From contig NZ_JBHUEM010000001.1 of the NCBI RefSeq assembly GCF_042680805.1, forward strand, positions 124,001 through 188,000: 64,000 bases of DNA, written 5' to 3'. Made by a program: the position numbers and the translations under genes. Source of the stretch: Bacillus_CJ salitolerans. Its GTDB lineage: Bacteria > Bacillota > Bacilli > Bacillales > SA4. Positions 1 through 7,109 of the stretch are shown here, one piece after another (position 1 is the stretch's first letter; each line of letters starts with the position of its first letter). The notes under the pieces are model-generated. The model had not been told where the DNA came from and made no database searches. It saw only the letters and a list, made by a program, of their open reading frames with translations.

Positions 1-131
1 TGCTTATTACAAATGCTGTTAGAGATTTAATGGCAGGACACCTTGTTTCGGGTCTATCTAAAGGTGCAGAAGCGTTTTTAACAGCCTTTGCAATCGGTGC
101 AGGGGTAGCAGTCGTGATTTCTTTATTATAG
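1..131 (+). CDS. Threonine/serine exporter family protein, larger subunit (C-terminal end only)
   Basis: Only the last 42 codons lie in the window, read in the third frame from base 3 and ending in TAG at 129-131. The peptide starts LITNAVRDLMAGHLVSG and ends in a hydrophobic stretch GAGVAVVISLL. That matches the end of the ThrE/YjjP-type (DUF1212) membrane subunit, including the NAxRDLxxGHxxSG motif near its last helices. The next gene, 14 bp downstream, encodes the matching small ThrE subunit, which supports the call. The family exports threonine and serine in split two-gene systems of Firmicutes. The 5' part is outside the window, so integrity cannot be judged. Confidence 0.8.
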   Translation, partial: LITNAVRDLMAGHLVSGLSKGAEAFLTAFAIGAGVAVVISLL

Positions 132-145
132 AGAGGGGGATTAAA

Positions 146-574
146 GTGTTAGAACAGTTCATAACTAGTTTTATTGCATCTGCTGGATTTGCCATTTTAT
201 TTAATGCCCCAAGGAAAGCTCTAGTTAGATGTGGAATGGTAGGGATGTTAGGTTGGATCCTTTACTTTCTATTAGTCGAACTGGAATTCGACGCGGTCCT
301 TGCTACTCTTTCTGGTGCCTTTGTAGTAGCCATAGTTAGCCAGTTTTTTGCGAGGTATTATAAGACACCTATCATTGTGTTTAGCGTAGCAGGCATTATC
401 CCACTAGTACCAGGCGGCTTAGCTTATGATGCAATGAAAAATATTGTGATAAATGATTACAACACAGCCATTCAATTGGCGGCAAAAGCATTTATGATAT
501 CTGGTGCAATTGCAATGGGACTTGTATTTTCGGAAGTTATTAATCAAATTATTAGAAGGCGTACAAAATTATAG
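146..574 (+). CDS. Threonine/serine exporter family protein, small subunit (ThrE_2/DUF3815 type)
   Basis: This 142-residue integral membrane protein has about four hydrophobic segments (roughly 5-20, 30-60, 75-90 and 118-135). It starts with GTG, preceded by GAGAGGGGGA at 131-140. The motif GIIPLVPGGLAYDAM around residues 83-97 is characteristic of the smaller half of split ThrE exporters. It follows the large subunit by 14 bp and is surely co-transcribed. It probably forms the membrane pore together with the upstream product and moves threonine/serine out of the cell. The specific substrate is family knowledge, not visible here. Confidence 0.85.
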   Translation: MLEQFITSFIASAGFAILFNAPRKALVRCGMVGMLGWILYFLLVELEFDAVLATLSGAFVVAIVSQFFARYYKTPIIVFSVAGIIPLVPGGLAYDAMKNIVINDYNTAIQLAAKAFMISGAIAMGLVFSEVINQIIRRRTKL

Positions 575-589
575 AGTTGGAGCATTCCT

Positions 590-1528
590 ATGAAAAAACA
601 TACATTAACTTTGAATAATAAGCATTTACATGCCTCTTTTAGTAAGGAGTACCTCCCCATATTAAAAGTAGACTCAGGTGACAGTGTGGAAGTACTAACC
701 CCCGATATAGGATGGGGATACATAGCTAAAAAAGGTCAAGATCGTGTAACGTTTCAGTCCAGAGAATTAGAGCAATCTTGGGGACATCCAATGATAGGAC
801 CTATATACTTGAACGGTGCTAAGCCAGGAATGACAATAGAAATTAGAATGAATGAGATTAAGCCGGGATGGTATGGATGGAATTGTGCGGGAGGAAAAAA
901 GAATTGGCAAAATGATAAGGTAGGGATAGCGGAGGCTCCGGAAACAACTCTGCAATGGGAGCTCAATGACGAGATAATGATAGGAAAATGCCAACTTAAA
1001 GATCGCGTTTTTTCTGTCCCTCTACAGCCATTTATGGGTATACTTGGACTTGCACCAAGTGAACCAGGTATTCATTCAACTATTCCACCTAGAAGAGTGG
1101 GAGGAAATATTGATTGTAAAGAGTTAGTAAAAGGAAGTAGCCTTTTTTTACCTGTTGAGGTAGAGGGTGGACTTTTCTCTATAGGAGATGGCCATGCTGC
1201 ACAGGGTGATGGAGAGGTTTCAGGTCAAGCCATTGAATGCCCGATGGAAGTAGCTGACTTTACCATGATTTTGAGAGAAAATATGGAGATTGCATTACCA
1301 AGAGCAAAGACACCTTCAGCATGGATAACCTTTGGCTTTCATGAGGATTTAAATGAAGCTACCGCATTGGCACTCTATGAAATGGTCCTGTTAATACAGT
1401 CAATTTATAAAGTGAGTAAGACAGAGGCGACCGCTCTGGCAAGTGTAGCTGTTGATTTGAGAATTACACAGGTGGTAAATGGAGTGAAGGGAGTCCATGC
1501 CGTTCTTCCTCATGGTACGATCCGATAG
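590..1528 (+). CDS. Acetamidase/formamidase family protein
   Basis: The 312-residue cytoplasmic protein has the usual length and layout of the FmdA_AmdA family, metal-dependent hydrolases of formamide, acetamide and similar small amides that release ammonia and the acid. Family signatures visible include GPIYLNGAKPGMTIEI (about 70-85), MGILGLAPSEPG (about 148-159), PPRRVGGNIDCKEL and LPVEVEGGLFSIGDGHAAQGDGE, the last holding the conserved His/Asp cluster. ATG at 590 is preceded by GGAG. It starts 15 bp after the exporter gene and may be the last gene of that transcript, since a terminator follows directly. The exact substrate is not predictable. Confidence 0.88.
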   Translation: MKKHTLTLNNKHLHASFSKEYLPILKVDSGDSVEVLTPDIGWGYIAKKGQDRVTFQSRELEQSWGHPMIGPIYLNGAKPGMTIEIRMNEIKPGWYGWNCAGGKKNWQNDKVGIAEAPETTLQWELNDEIMIGKCQLKDRVFSVPLQPFMGILGLAPSEPGIHSTIPPRRVGGNIDCKELVKGSSLFLPVEVEGGLFSIGDGHAAQGDGEVSGQAIECPMEVADFTMILRENMEIALPRAKTPSAWITFGFHEDLNEATALALYEMVLLIQSIYKVSKTEATALASVAVDLRITQVVNGVKGVHAVLPHGTIR

Positions 1529-1530
1529 AG

Positions 1531-1564
1531 CAGTAGTATACTTTCGTATAACTACTGTTTTTTT
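1531..1564 (+). terminator. Rho-independent terminator after the acetamidase gene
   Basis: CAGTAGT and ACTACTG arms enclose a short TATACTTTCGTAT core and are followed by a run of seven T. It starts three bases after the acetamidase stop codon. Confidence 0.85.
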
Positions 1565-1646
1565 AGTACTTATGAACCAATTTCCAGATAATGGATTAGG
1601 TTTGCTTGGGATGAGGGATAATAGAACCAAAAAGGGGTTCGGTTAC

Positions 1647-2159
1647 ATGCTTATTATCTTTTTTTCAATAGTATGGATCATTGTCGCTTACAGATTTGGT
1701 GATCGAAATTGGCGAAAATATTATCCAACTATGCTTTTTGCAGCCCTCGGAAATGCATTATATGAAGTAATATGCTATAATTATTCACTTTGGCAATTGG
1801 AGCCGAACGGACTTCCAGGTGCAATGATACCGAATCTGTTACTTATTTTAATATGGATGCCCTTATCGACATGGGTATTTCTTTCACATTTTCCAACTAA
1901 ACAAAGCCTTTTTAAGAAGGGACTATACATACTATTATTTTCTGCAATATTTATGATCTTGGAGTTCACCTTATTACAAGGTGGGGCAATTACATATCAT
2001 CATGGTTGGAGCTTTATATGGTCTTTATTATTTGTTATTCTAATGTTTATTGTCTTACATATTCATTTCAAAAACCCTATAATTGCCTTGATTTTATCGG
2101 TATTAATTGCATTTTCACTTTGCCAAATTTTTAACGTTTCTCTAAATAAAATGAAATAG
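1647..2159 (+). CDS. CBO0543-like multi-pass membrane protein of unknown function
   Basis: The reading frame is open from 1497, but that part crosses the preceding terminator. ATG 1647, with AAGGGG at 1631-1636 upstream, is the sensible start and gives 170 residues. The protein is very hydrophobic, with about five membrane segments, and has the pattern WRKYYPTMLFAALGNALYEVICYNYSLW near the N-terminus. This is typical of the small CBO0543 family found in sporulating Firmicutes. No catalytic motif is visible and no function is known to me. It stands alone between a terminator and the next promoter. Confidence 0.7.
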   Translation: MLIIFFSIVWIIVAYRFGDRNWRKYYPTMLFAALGNALYEVICYNYSLWQLEPNGLPGAMIPNLLLILIWMPLSTWVFLSHFPTKQSLFKKGLYILLFSAIFMILEFTLLQGGAITYHHGWSFIWSLLFVILMFIVLHIHFKNPIIALILSVLIAFSLCQIFNVSLNKMK

Positions 2160-2194
2160 GCTTAAGTGAGAATGAAGAATAAGGAATTTTTCCC

Positions 2195-2223
2195 TTGTAA
2201 AAACTAATAATGTTAGTTATATT
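2195..2223 (+). promoter_or_regulatory. Sigma-A-type promoter of the MBL hydrolase-TetR operon
   Basis: TTGTAA at 2195-2200 and TATATT at 2218-2223 are separated by exactly 17 bp. The spacer is filled by the first of two palindromic operators, so repressor binding would block this promoter. An AAGGAG ribosome site and a TTG start follow at 2245-2261. Confidence 0.8.
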
Positions 2224-2244
2224 AAAACTAACATTATTAGTTTT
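2200..2244 (+). promoter_or_regulatory. Two 17-bp TetR-type operators in a perfect 19-bp inverted repeat
   Basis: AACTAATAATGTTAGTT (2202-2218) and AACTAACATTATTAGTT (2226-2242) are each palindromic in their outer six bases and are also exact reverse complements of one another. The larger inverted repeat has perfect 19-bp arms (2200-2218, 2226-2244) around a 7-bp spacer. One operator fills the -35/-10 spacer and the other covers the start region. The TetR regulator encoded second in the operon is the obvious ligand, which would give autoregulation. Confidence 0.8.
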
Positions 2245-2258
2245 AAGGAGTGGGATAG

Positions 2259-2975
2259 TTGAAATTGATAAAAGAATTGAGCATTTATCAGTTAGCTTTT
2301 ATGCCAAGCTTATTTCCAGTTAATTGTTATCTTGTAGAGGAAGATGAAGGATTAACCCTAGTTGATGCAGGTCTTCCATTTTGTTTCAAGGCCATTTTAC
2401 AAACAGCTATACAAATTGGAAGACCAATTACAAGAATTGTCCTAACACATGCTCATGAGGACCATGTTGGAGCTGTGGATAAATTAAAAGAGCTAATGCC
2501 AGATGTGCCAGTTTATTTATCCAAAAGAGATGCTCGTTTATTAGAAGGAGATTTATCATTAGACCCTAGTGAACCTCAAACAAAGATTAAAGGGGGCATA
2601 GCTTCCAAACTGAAAACCCGACCAGATTTTTTGATACAAGAGGGAGACGAGATTGGGAGTTTAATTGCTGTTTCAACACCAGGTCATACACCAGGTTCGA
2701 TGTCATTTTTTGATAAACGTAATCATGTATTCCTTGTGGGAGATGCGTTCCAAACAAAAGGGGGACTCGCAGTAGCGGGTAAGATGCAGCCATTTTTCCC
2801 CTTTCCAGCATGGGCAACGTGGAATAAAGAGGAGGCACTTAGAAGTGCTATAAAGATACAAAGTTATAAACCCTCCTTACTTGCTGTGGGTCATGGAAGC
2901 ATGATCCTAAACCCTGAGCAAGCAATTAATGTAGCGATACTCCAAGCTAAAATAAACATTCAAGAAGCAATTTAA
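2259..2975 (+). CDS. MBL-fold metallo-hydrolase
   Basis: This 238-residue metallo-beta-lactamase-fold hydrolase carries the metal motif THAHEDHVGA with ligands H64, H66, D68 and H69. A third histidine lies in TPGHTPGSMSFF (about 148), an aspartate in FLVGDAF, and a last histidine in VGHGSM (about 211). The fold, two-metal chemistry and cytosolic location are those of the glyoxalase II/lactonase-like group. The substrate cannot be told. TTG 2259 is chosen because AAGGAG (2245-2250) is well spaced. It is the first gene of an operon with a TetR repressor, so it is probably induced by a small toxic or signalling molecule. Confidence 0.85.
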   Translation: MKLIKELSIYQLAFMPSLFPVNCYLVEEDEGLTLVDAGLPFCFKAILQTAIQIGRPITRIVLTHAHEDHVGAVDKLKELMPDVPVYLSKRDARLLEGDLSLDPSEPQTKIKGGIASKLKTRPDFLIQEGDEIGSLIAVSTPGHTPGSMSFFDKRNHVFLVGDAFQTKGGLAVAGKMQPFFPFPAWATWNKEEALRSAIKIQSYKPSLLAVGHGSMILNPEQAINVAILQAKINIQEAI

Positions 2976-3005
2976 TAAAACATTTATGAAAAAGGAGATT
3001 TTCAA

Positions 3006-3575
3006 ATGTCACCGAGAATTGGACTTGATCAAACTACTATATTACAGACAGCGGCAGAAATTGCCAATACGGAAGGCTTGGCAGCAGTTACCTTAGCATC
3101 ATTGGCAAAAAAACTAAATATACGACCACCATCACTATATAATCATGTTGATGGATTAGAAGGTCTAAGGAAAAAGCTAGCAATATATGCCTTAGAGAAG
3201 CTATACAACAGCTTAACACCAGTGGTTATTGGTAGGTCAGGTGATGAGGCAGTTTTCCATTTGGCACAAGCTTATGTAAGGTTTGCTCGAGATTCCCCAG
3301 GGCTTTATGAAGCGACGTTACAAGCTCCAAATACTCATGATACAGAGGTTCAATTAATAGGGAAAAGAATCGTTGAGTTAACCATTCATGTATTACGCGC
3401 ATATGAATTAGAGGATGAGGCGGCTATTCATGCGGTTCGGGGTCTGCGAAGCATATTACACGGTTTTGCATCCCTCGAACAAAAAGGTGGATTTGGATTA
3501 CCATTGGATTTAGATAAGAGTTTTACATTACTGATTAAGGCTTATTTATCCGGAATTCATGAAATGAAGAATTAA
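3006..3575 (+). CDS. TetR/AcrR family transcriptional repressor
   Basis: The 189-residue protein has an N-terminal HTH (residues about 8-55: ILQTAAEIANTEGLAAVTL, then SLAKKLNIRPPSLYNHV), the classic TetR DNA-binding pattern with an SLYNHV recognition helix. An all-helical C-terminal ligand domain of the TetR_C_33/WHG kind follows. It starts 30 bp after the MBL gene with AAAGGAG upstream, so it is co-transcribed. The paired palindromes over the operon promoter are its likely operators. A truncated third gene follows it, so the operon has probably lost a member. Confidence 0.88.
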   Translation: MSPRIGLDQTTILQTAAEIANTEGLAAVTLASLAKKLNIRPPSLYNHVDGLEGLRKKLAIYALEKLYNSLTPVVIGRSGDEAVFHLAQAYVRFARDSPGLYEATLQAPNTHDTEVQLIGKRIVELTIHVLRAYELEDEAAIHAVRGLRSILHGFASLEQKGGFGLPLDLDKSFTLLIKAYLSGIHEMKN

Positions 3576-3609
3576 AGAAATTTGGTGAAATACAAAGGAG
3601 ATTTTGAAA

Positions 3610-3720
3610 GTGGCTAACCTAGGCCTAAGGTTTGTATTGGAAATTTGTTCGTTAATTTTTGATGGATGCTGGGTTTTTTATACAACTTTGGAATTAATGA
3701 TAAAATCTATCTTGAGTTAG
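3610..3720 (+). pseudogene. Remnant of a YrdB-like (DUF2568) gene, 5' end only
   Basis: A good ribosome site (AAAGGAG at 3594-3600) leads into a GTG start and a 36-codon frame beginning MANLGLRFVLEICSL. This resembles the first helix of the small YrdB/DUF2568 membrane proteins (NLALRFLLEL-type start, about 115-120 residues in full). The frame then runs into the operon's terminator and stops, so about two thirds is missing. The match is to a short hydrophobic segment, hence modest confidence. A chance reading frame cannot be excluded. Confidence 0.4.
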
Positions 3721-3732
3721 GATAGATTTTTT
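3702..3732 (+). terminator. Rho-independent terminator of the MBL-TetR operon
   Basis: Perfect 10-bp arms AAAATCTATC and GATAGATTTT are separated by nine bases and run into further T. The hairpin overlaps the end of the truncated YrdB-like frame. Confidence 0.85.
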
Positions 3733-3815
3733 CTTTTTTCCAAGTAAAAATACTTGAGTTTCTGAATAAAAAGCTTGATAATCATTGGTATTCCAGAGTG
3801 AAAAGGGGTAGATAA

Positions 3816-4691
3816 ATGAAAATTCGAGTTTCTGCTGTACAGTACCACTTGCATACAATTCAATCCTTTGAAGAATTCGCTTCACAATGCGAACATTATA
3901 TAAAAACGGCTGAGGAATATGGAGCGGAATTTGTATTATTTCCAGAATTCTTTACTACTCAACTATTATCTATCGGAAGTAACCAAGGTACTAGTTTGAC
4001 AATTAATGAACTACCTGGTTTTACTGAACAATATTTAACTTTATTTAAACGTTTAGCTATCCTCCACAAGATGCACATTATTGGTGGGACGCATGTCATT
4101 AAAAGAGATGAGAACCTTTATAATGTAGCACATCTTTTTTATCCAGATGGAAGAGTGGAGGAGCAATCCAAGCTTCATATCACACCAACAGAAGTTACTG
4201 GATGGAATATGGCAGCTGGGAATGACTTTAACGTTTTTGATACAGAAAAAGGACGTATTGCGATTTTGACTTGCTATGATATTGAGTTCCCAGAAATTGT
4301 TCGCATTGCAAAAGCGAAAGGCGCAGACATTATATTCTGTCCATCTTGTACAGATGATCGTCACGGCTTCCATCGTGTTCGCTATACAAGTCATGCTCGT
4401 GCAATCGAAAACCAGGTGTATGTTGTATTAACTGGAACAGTCGGTTCCTTACCTACTGTTGATTTTATGAGAGCTAACTTTGGGCAGGCAGCGGTTATTA
4501 CGCCAAACGATATTCCATTCCCTCCAAAGGGACTTCTAGTGGAAGGGGAGTTAAATAACGACATGATTGTAACAGCTGACATAGATCTAAGCCTTTTATA
4601 CGATGTAAGGGAAAAAGGATCTGTTACGACGTGGCGTGACCGCCGTACAGACTTATATACTGATTGGGACGATATTAAACTAAAGGGGTAA
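3816..4691 (+). CDS. Carbon-nitrogen (nitrilase-superfamily) hydrolase
   Basis: The 291-residue protein shows the complete nitrilase triad: E44 in LFPEFFT, K120 in EQSKLHITP and C154 in ILTCYDIEFPE. Members hydrolyse amides or nitriles through a thioester on the cysteine. The following conserved block CPSCTDDRHGFHRVRY is intact. ATG 3816 is preceded by AAAAGGGG. The downstream GNAT acetyltransferase starts 6 bp after the stop, so the pair is an operon and the two may act on the same amino compound. The substrate is unknown. Confidence 0.88.
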   Translation: MKIRVSAVQYHLHTIQSFEEFASQCEHYIKTAEEYGAEFVLFPEFFTTQLLSIGSNQGTSLTINELPGFTEQYLTLFKRLAILHKMHIIGGTHVIKRDENLYNVAHLFYPDGRVEEQSKLHITPTEVTGWNMAAGNDFNVFDTEKGRIAILTCYDIEFPEIVRIAKAKGADIIFCPSCTDDRHGFHRVRYTSHARAIENQVYVVLTGTVGSLPTVDFMRANFGQAAVITPNDIPFPPKGLLVEGELNNDMIVTADIDLSLLYDVREKGSVTTWRDRRTDLYTDWDDIKLKG

Positions 4692-4697
4692 CGCGTA

Positions 4698-5369
4698 ATG
4701 GAATATATTCGTGTACAAAGTATAGAGGATCCATTATTTAAGCAGCTTCATGATCTAATGAAAGAAGTGTTCCCACCAGAAGAGGTACTTGAGTTTTCTT
4801 TATGGAAGGAACCTTTAGAAGACCCAGGTATTTATGTTTATGTTGCCGTGCATGAAGAAAAGGTGGTAGGTATAACAGAGTATCGGTATTATTATCAGTG
4901 GAACATTGCCATGACAGACTTCACCATCGTTAGCAGACCGGGCCTAGGATTAGGTAGATTCTTAGCTTCAAATCGTTTAAAACATTTAAACGAACTAGCA
5001 AAGGCGAATGGAAAAGAGCTTTTTGGAATGTTTGCTGAAATTTATGATCCATACCAAAAGGAGAACTTTGACTTTGGTGGCGTTGTGACGATGAATCCGT
5101 TTGTTCGTCGTGAAGTTCTATCACATATGGGGTATAAACGACTTAATTTCCCTTATGTCCACCCTTCATGGGAAAATGATGGGGCTTGTGTTTCTGGCTT
5201 AGATTTATGCTTTTTGCCAGTAGAAGAAAGCCTTAATGAGATAGATGCACAGCTCGTCGTAGACTTCTTAACAACCTACTATTCAGCACTGTCAAATAAG
5301 CCGGTAGAATGGGTGGAAATGGTTAACAGCTTAAAAGAAAAAAAGACTATTCCATTACTAGAATTATAA
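4698..5369 (+). CDS. GNAT family N-acetyltransferase
   Basis: This 223-residue protein resembles the GNAT fold: a beta strand YVYVAVHEEKVVGITEYRYY (about 48-67) is followed by a pyrophosphate-loop-like RPGLGLGRFLASNRLKHL (about 79-96). The canonical acetyl-CoA loop (Q/RxxGxG/A) is present in the variant form RPGLGLGR. It is translationally linked to the nitrilase gene (6-bp gap) and followed by a terminator. It presumably acetylates a small amine related to the nitrilase substrate; that link is inference from operon position. Confidence 0.75.
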   Translation: MEYIRVQSIEDPLFKQLHDLMKEVFPPEEVLEFSLWKEPLEDPGIYVYVAVHEEKVVGITEYRYYYQWNIAMTDFTIVSRPGLGLGRFLASNRLKHLNELAKANGKELFGMFAEIYDPYQKENFDFGGVVTMNPFVRREVLSHMGYKRLNFPYVHPSWENDGACVSGLDLCFLPVEESLNEIDAQLVVDFLTTYYSALSNKPVEWVEMVNSLKEKKTIPLLEL

Positions 5370-5374
5370 TACTT

Positions 5375-5403
5375 AAGCGATTCACCTTGGTGGATCGCTT
5401 TTT
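5375..5403 (+). terminator. Terminator of the nitrilase-GNAT operon
   Basis: AAGCGATTCACC pairs with GGTGGATCGCTT with a single mismatch and runs into T residues, six bases after the GNAT stop codon. Confidence 0.8.
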
Positions 5404-5420
5404 ATGTTCGTTCAAGTAAA

Positions 5421-5450
5421 TAAAAGGATACAATGTTCACCATTGTATCC
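5421..5450 (-). terminator. Terminator of the minus-strand chemoreceptor gene
   Basis: Perfect 10-bp arms GGATACAATG and CATTGTATCC enclose a five-base loop. On the minus strand the hairpin is followed by TTTTATTTA. It lies 12 bp beyond the chemoreceptor stop codon. Confidence 0.85.
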
Positions 5451-5462
5451 TGGAGTTTAAAA

Positions 5463-6920
5463 TTAAAGGATGTTTTGTAGTTTCGTGTTGGTATCTGAGA
5501 CGATACGACCAACTCGTTGATTATCTGTTGTTAATGAATCAATCGTTGCACTCACTTCTTCAAGGCTTGCGCTAGCTTCTTCGATAATCGCTGCTAATTC
5601 ATTCGTTGAAAATTCCACTGTTTCAGACTTTTGTTTCACTTCATTAGAAACATTTAAGACCATAGAGACACTTTGTTGTAATCGGTTTGTGAGAGCTGCA
5701 AACTGGTTAAAGGATTCTGTAAGTGTTCCTGTTGACTCTAAGTTCTTTGATACTTGTTCATTGGTTTCCTTAATTTTTGTTAAAGAGTCCTTATTGCTGC
5801 TGTTTAATTCTAGCAAGGAAGATGAAATTTTGTCGCTTGATACCTTTGTCAGCTCAGCGAGCTTACGAATTTCTTCTGCGACAACCGAGAATCCCTTTCC
5901 TGCTTCACCTGCTCTTGCCGCCTCAATCGAAGCATTTAAAGCAAGTAAATTTGTTTGGTCAGATACATCGTTAATCGTAGATGTCAGAGTAACCATTTCA
6001 TTAATTTTACTTGTTAGTATTTTAAATTGATCATTAAATTGTTTAAGGATTGATGATAACAACTCCATACCATCTTTTAAGGATACCATTTCACCTGTTC
6101 CTGTTTTTACGATGGCTGAAGCTTGTTCAGTGTCTTTTGATAAGTTTTCTGCTAATGAGAATAGATTCATCATTTGCTCTTTAGTATCAAAAGCATTTAA
6201 TGAAATGGAACTGATTTGTTCAGACTGTGTTTGACTTCCTGAGGCCATTTCCGTGATAGCAAATCGGATCTGTTCTTGGGATTCCAGATTCACTTGAATT
6301 TGTTGATTTACACCTTCGAAAGCTTCTGCAATATCCTTCACCTTCAACTCTATTTGCTGTCTTAGCTCAGCTTGTTCTTGAGCTTGAATTTCTGCTTGAG
6401 ACATAATCTGCTGTAATTGAATAAACTGTTTCTCATTTAATCGAATTAATATGAAGATAACCATTCCAATTAAGAAATAAACTAGAAACACAACTGAAAT
6501 CAAATTTTGATAGACTTCATCATTACCAGATGGACGAATGGTATAAATAAGTAAATCAATAATGCCCAATGTGAACCCCGTTAAGAAAATGCCGTTCTTA
6601 AGGTGAACAGAAGAAATAATTAATAAAAAGAAAATAATAAAAATCATACTAAGATTATTTGTGGAAAAGAGTAAATCATATGTAGCAAAACCAAACATAT
6701 ATAGCACAGTTAAGTAGGCTAACCATTTTGGTTTTTTAATAACTCTACTAAAAATAAAAAATATTAAGATAAATACTAATAATTCAAACCCATAAAACAT
6801 GGACTTTTCTGTTGCCCCTGTTAGTAATGTCTGTAAAAAAGCAGCAATAAGGGAGATTGAATATGCAACTAGCATTACTCTATTTTTGCGTTGGAAATCT
6901 ATTCTTTCATGTTCTGTCAT
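5463..6920 (-). CDS. Methyl-accepting chemotaxis protein with multi-pass N-terminal membrane domain
   Basis: The 485-residue protein begins with about six membrane helices within residues 15-170, instead of the usual two helices around a periplasmic-type sensor. A coiled coil follows, then the MCP signalling domain (about 210-485). The hairpin tip is recognised as VSDQTNLLALNASIEAARAG with the following GKGFSVVAEEIRKLAE. It lacks a HAMP domain and an obvious extracellular sensor, so it may sense a membrane or cytoplasmic cue. It passes signals to CheA/CheW. A sigma-D-like promoter lies directly upstream and AGGAGG precedes ATG 6920. Confidence 0.9.
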   Translation of the reverse strand: MTEHERIDFQRKNRVMLVAYSISLIAAFLQTLLTGATEKSMFYGFELLVFILIFFIFSRVIKKPKWLAYLTVLYMFGFATYDLLFSTNNLSMIFIIFFLLIISSVHLKNGIFLTGFTLGIIDLLIYTIRPSGNDEVYQNLISVVFLVYFLIGMVIFILIRLNEKQFIQLQQIMSQAEIQAQEQAELRQQIELKVKDIAEAFEGVNQQIQVNLESQEQIRFAITEMASGSQTQSEQISSISLNAFDTKEQMMNLFSLAENLSKDTEQASAIVKTGTGEMVSLKDGMELLSSILKQFNDQFKILTSKINEMVTLTSTINDVSDQTNLLALNASIEAARAGEAGKGFSVVAEEIRKLAELTKVSSDKISSSLLELNSSNKDSLTKIKETNEQVSKNLESTGTLTESFNQFAALTNRLQQSVSMVLNVSNEVKQKSETVEFSTNELAAIIEEASASLEEVSATIDSLTTDNQRVGRIVSDTNTKLQNIL

Positions 6921-6949
6921 TAGAGGTCCTCCTAACTATTATATCCATA

Positions 6950-6976
6950 ATATCGACATGGGTGACTGAGAATTCA
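6950..6976 (-). promoter_or_regulatory. Sigma-D-like (flagellar) promoter of the chemoreceptor gene
   Basis: On the minus strand TGAA (6976-6973) is followed after exactly 15 bp by GTCGATAT (6957-6950). This differs by one base in each box from the known Bacillus sigma-D consensus TAAA-N15-GCCGATAT. The gene starts 30 bp further on, which fits a chemotaxis gene. Confidence 0.65.
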
Positions 6977-7042
6977 ATATGTTTTTAACTAGGTTGGAAA
7001 ATTTTAATCATATAGTGAACAACTGTTGCAAATAATAGACAA

Positions 7043-7074
7043 AAAGACCAAATCATCTTCTTGATATGGTCTTT
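7043..7074 (-). terminator. Terminator of the TldD/TldE operon
   Basis: AAAGACCA and TGGTCTTT arms with an inner ATCA/TGAT pairing form a hairpin that runs into TTTTTG on the minus strand, downstream of the PmbA/TldE-type gene. Confidence 0.75.
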
Positions 7075-7109
7075 CTATTTATTTACAAGATATCGGTATT
7101 TTAAGAGAT

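Noticed and set aside
1497..1646. Longer start for the CBO0543-like protein
   Set aside because: It would overlap the acetamidase gene and its terminator; a well-spaced ATG with AAGGGG exists at 1647.
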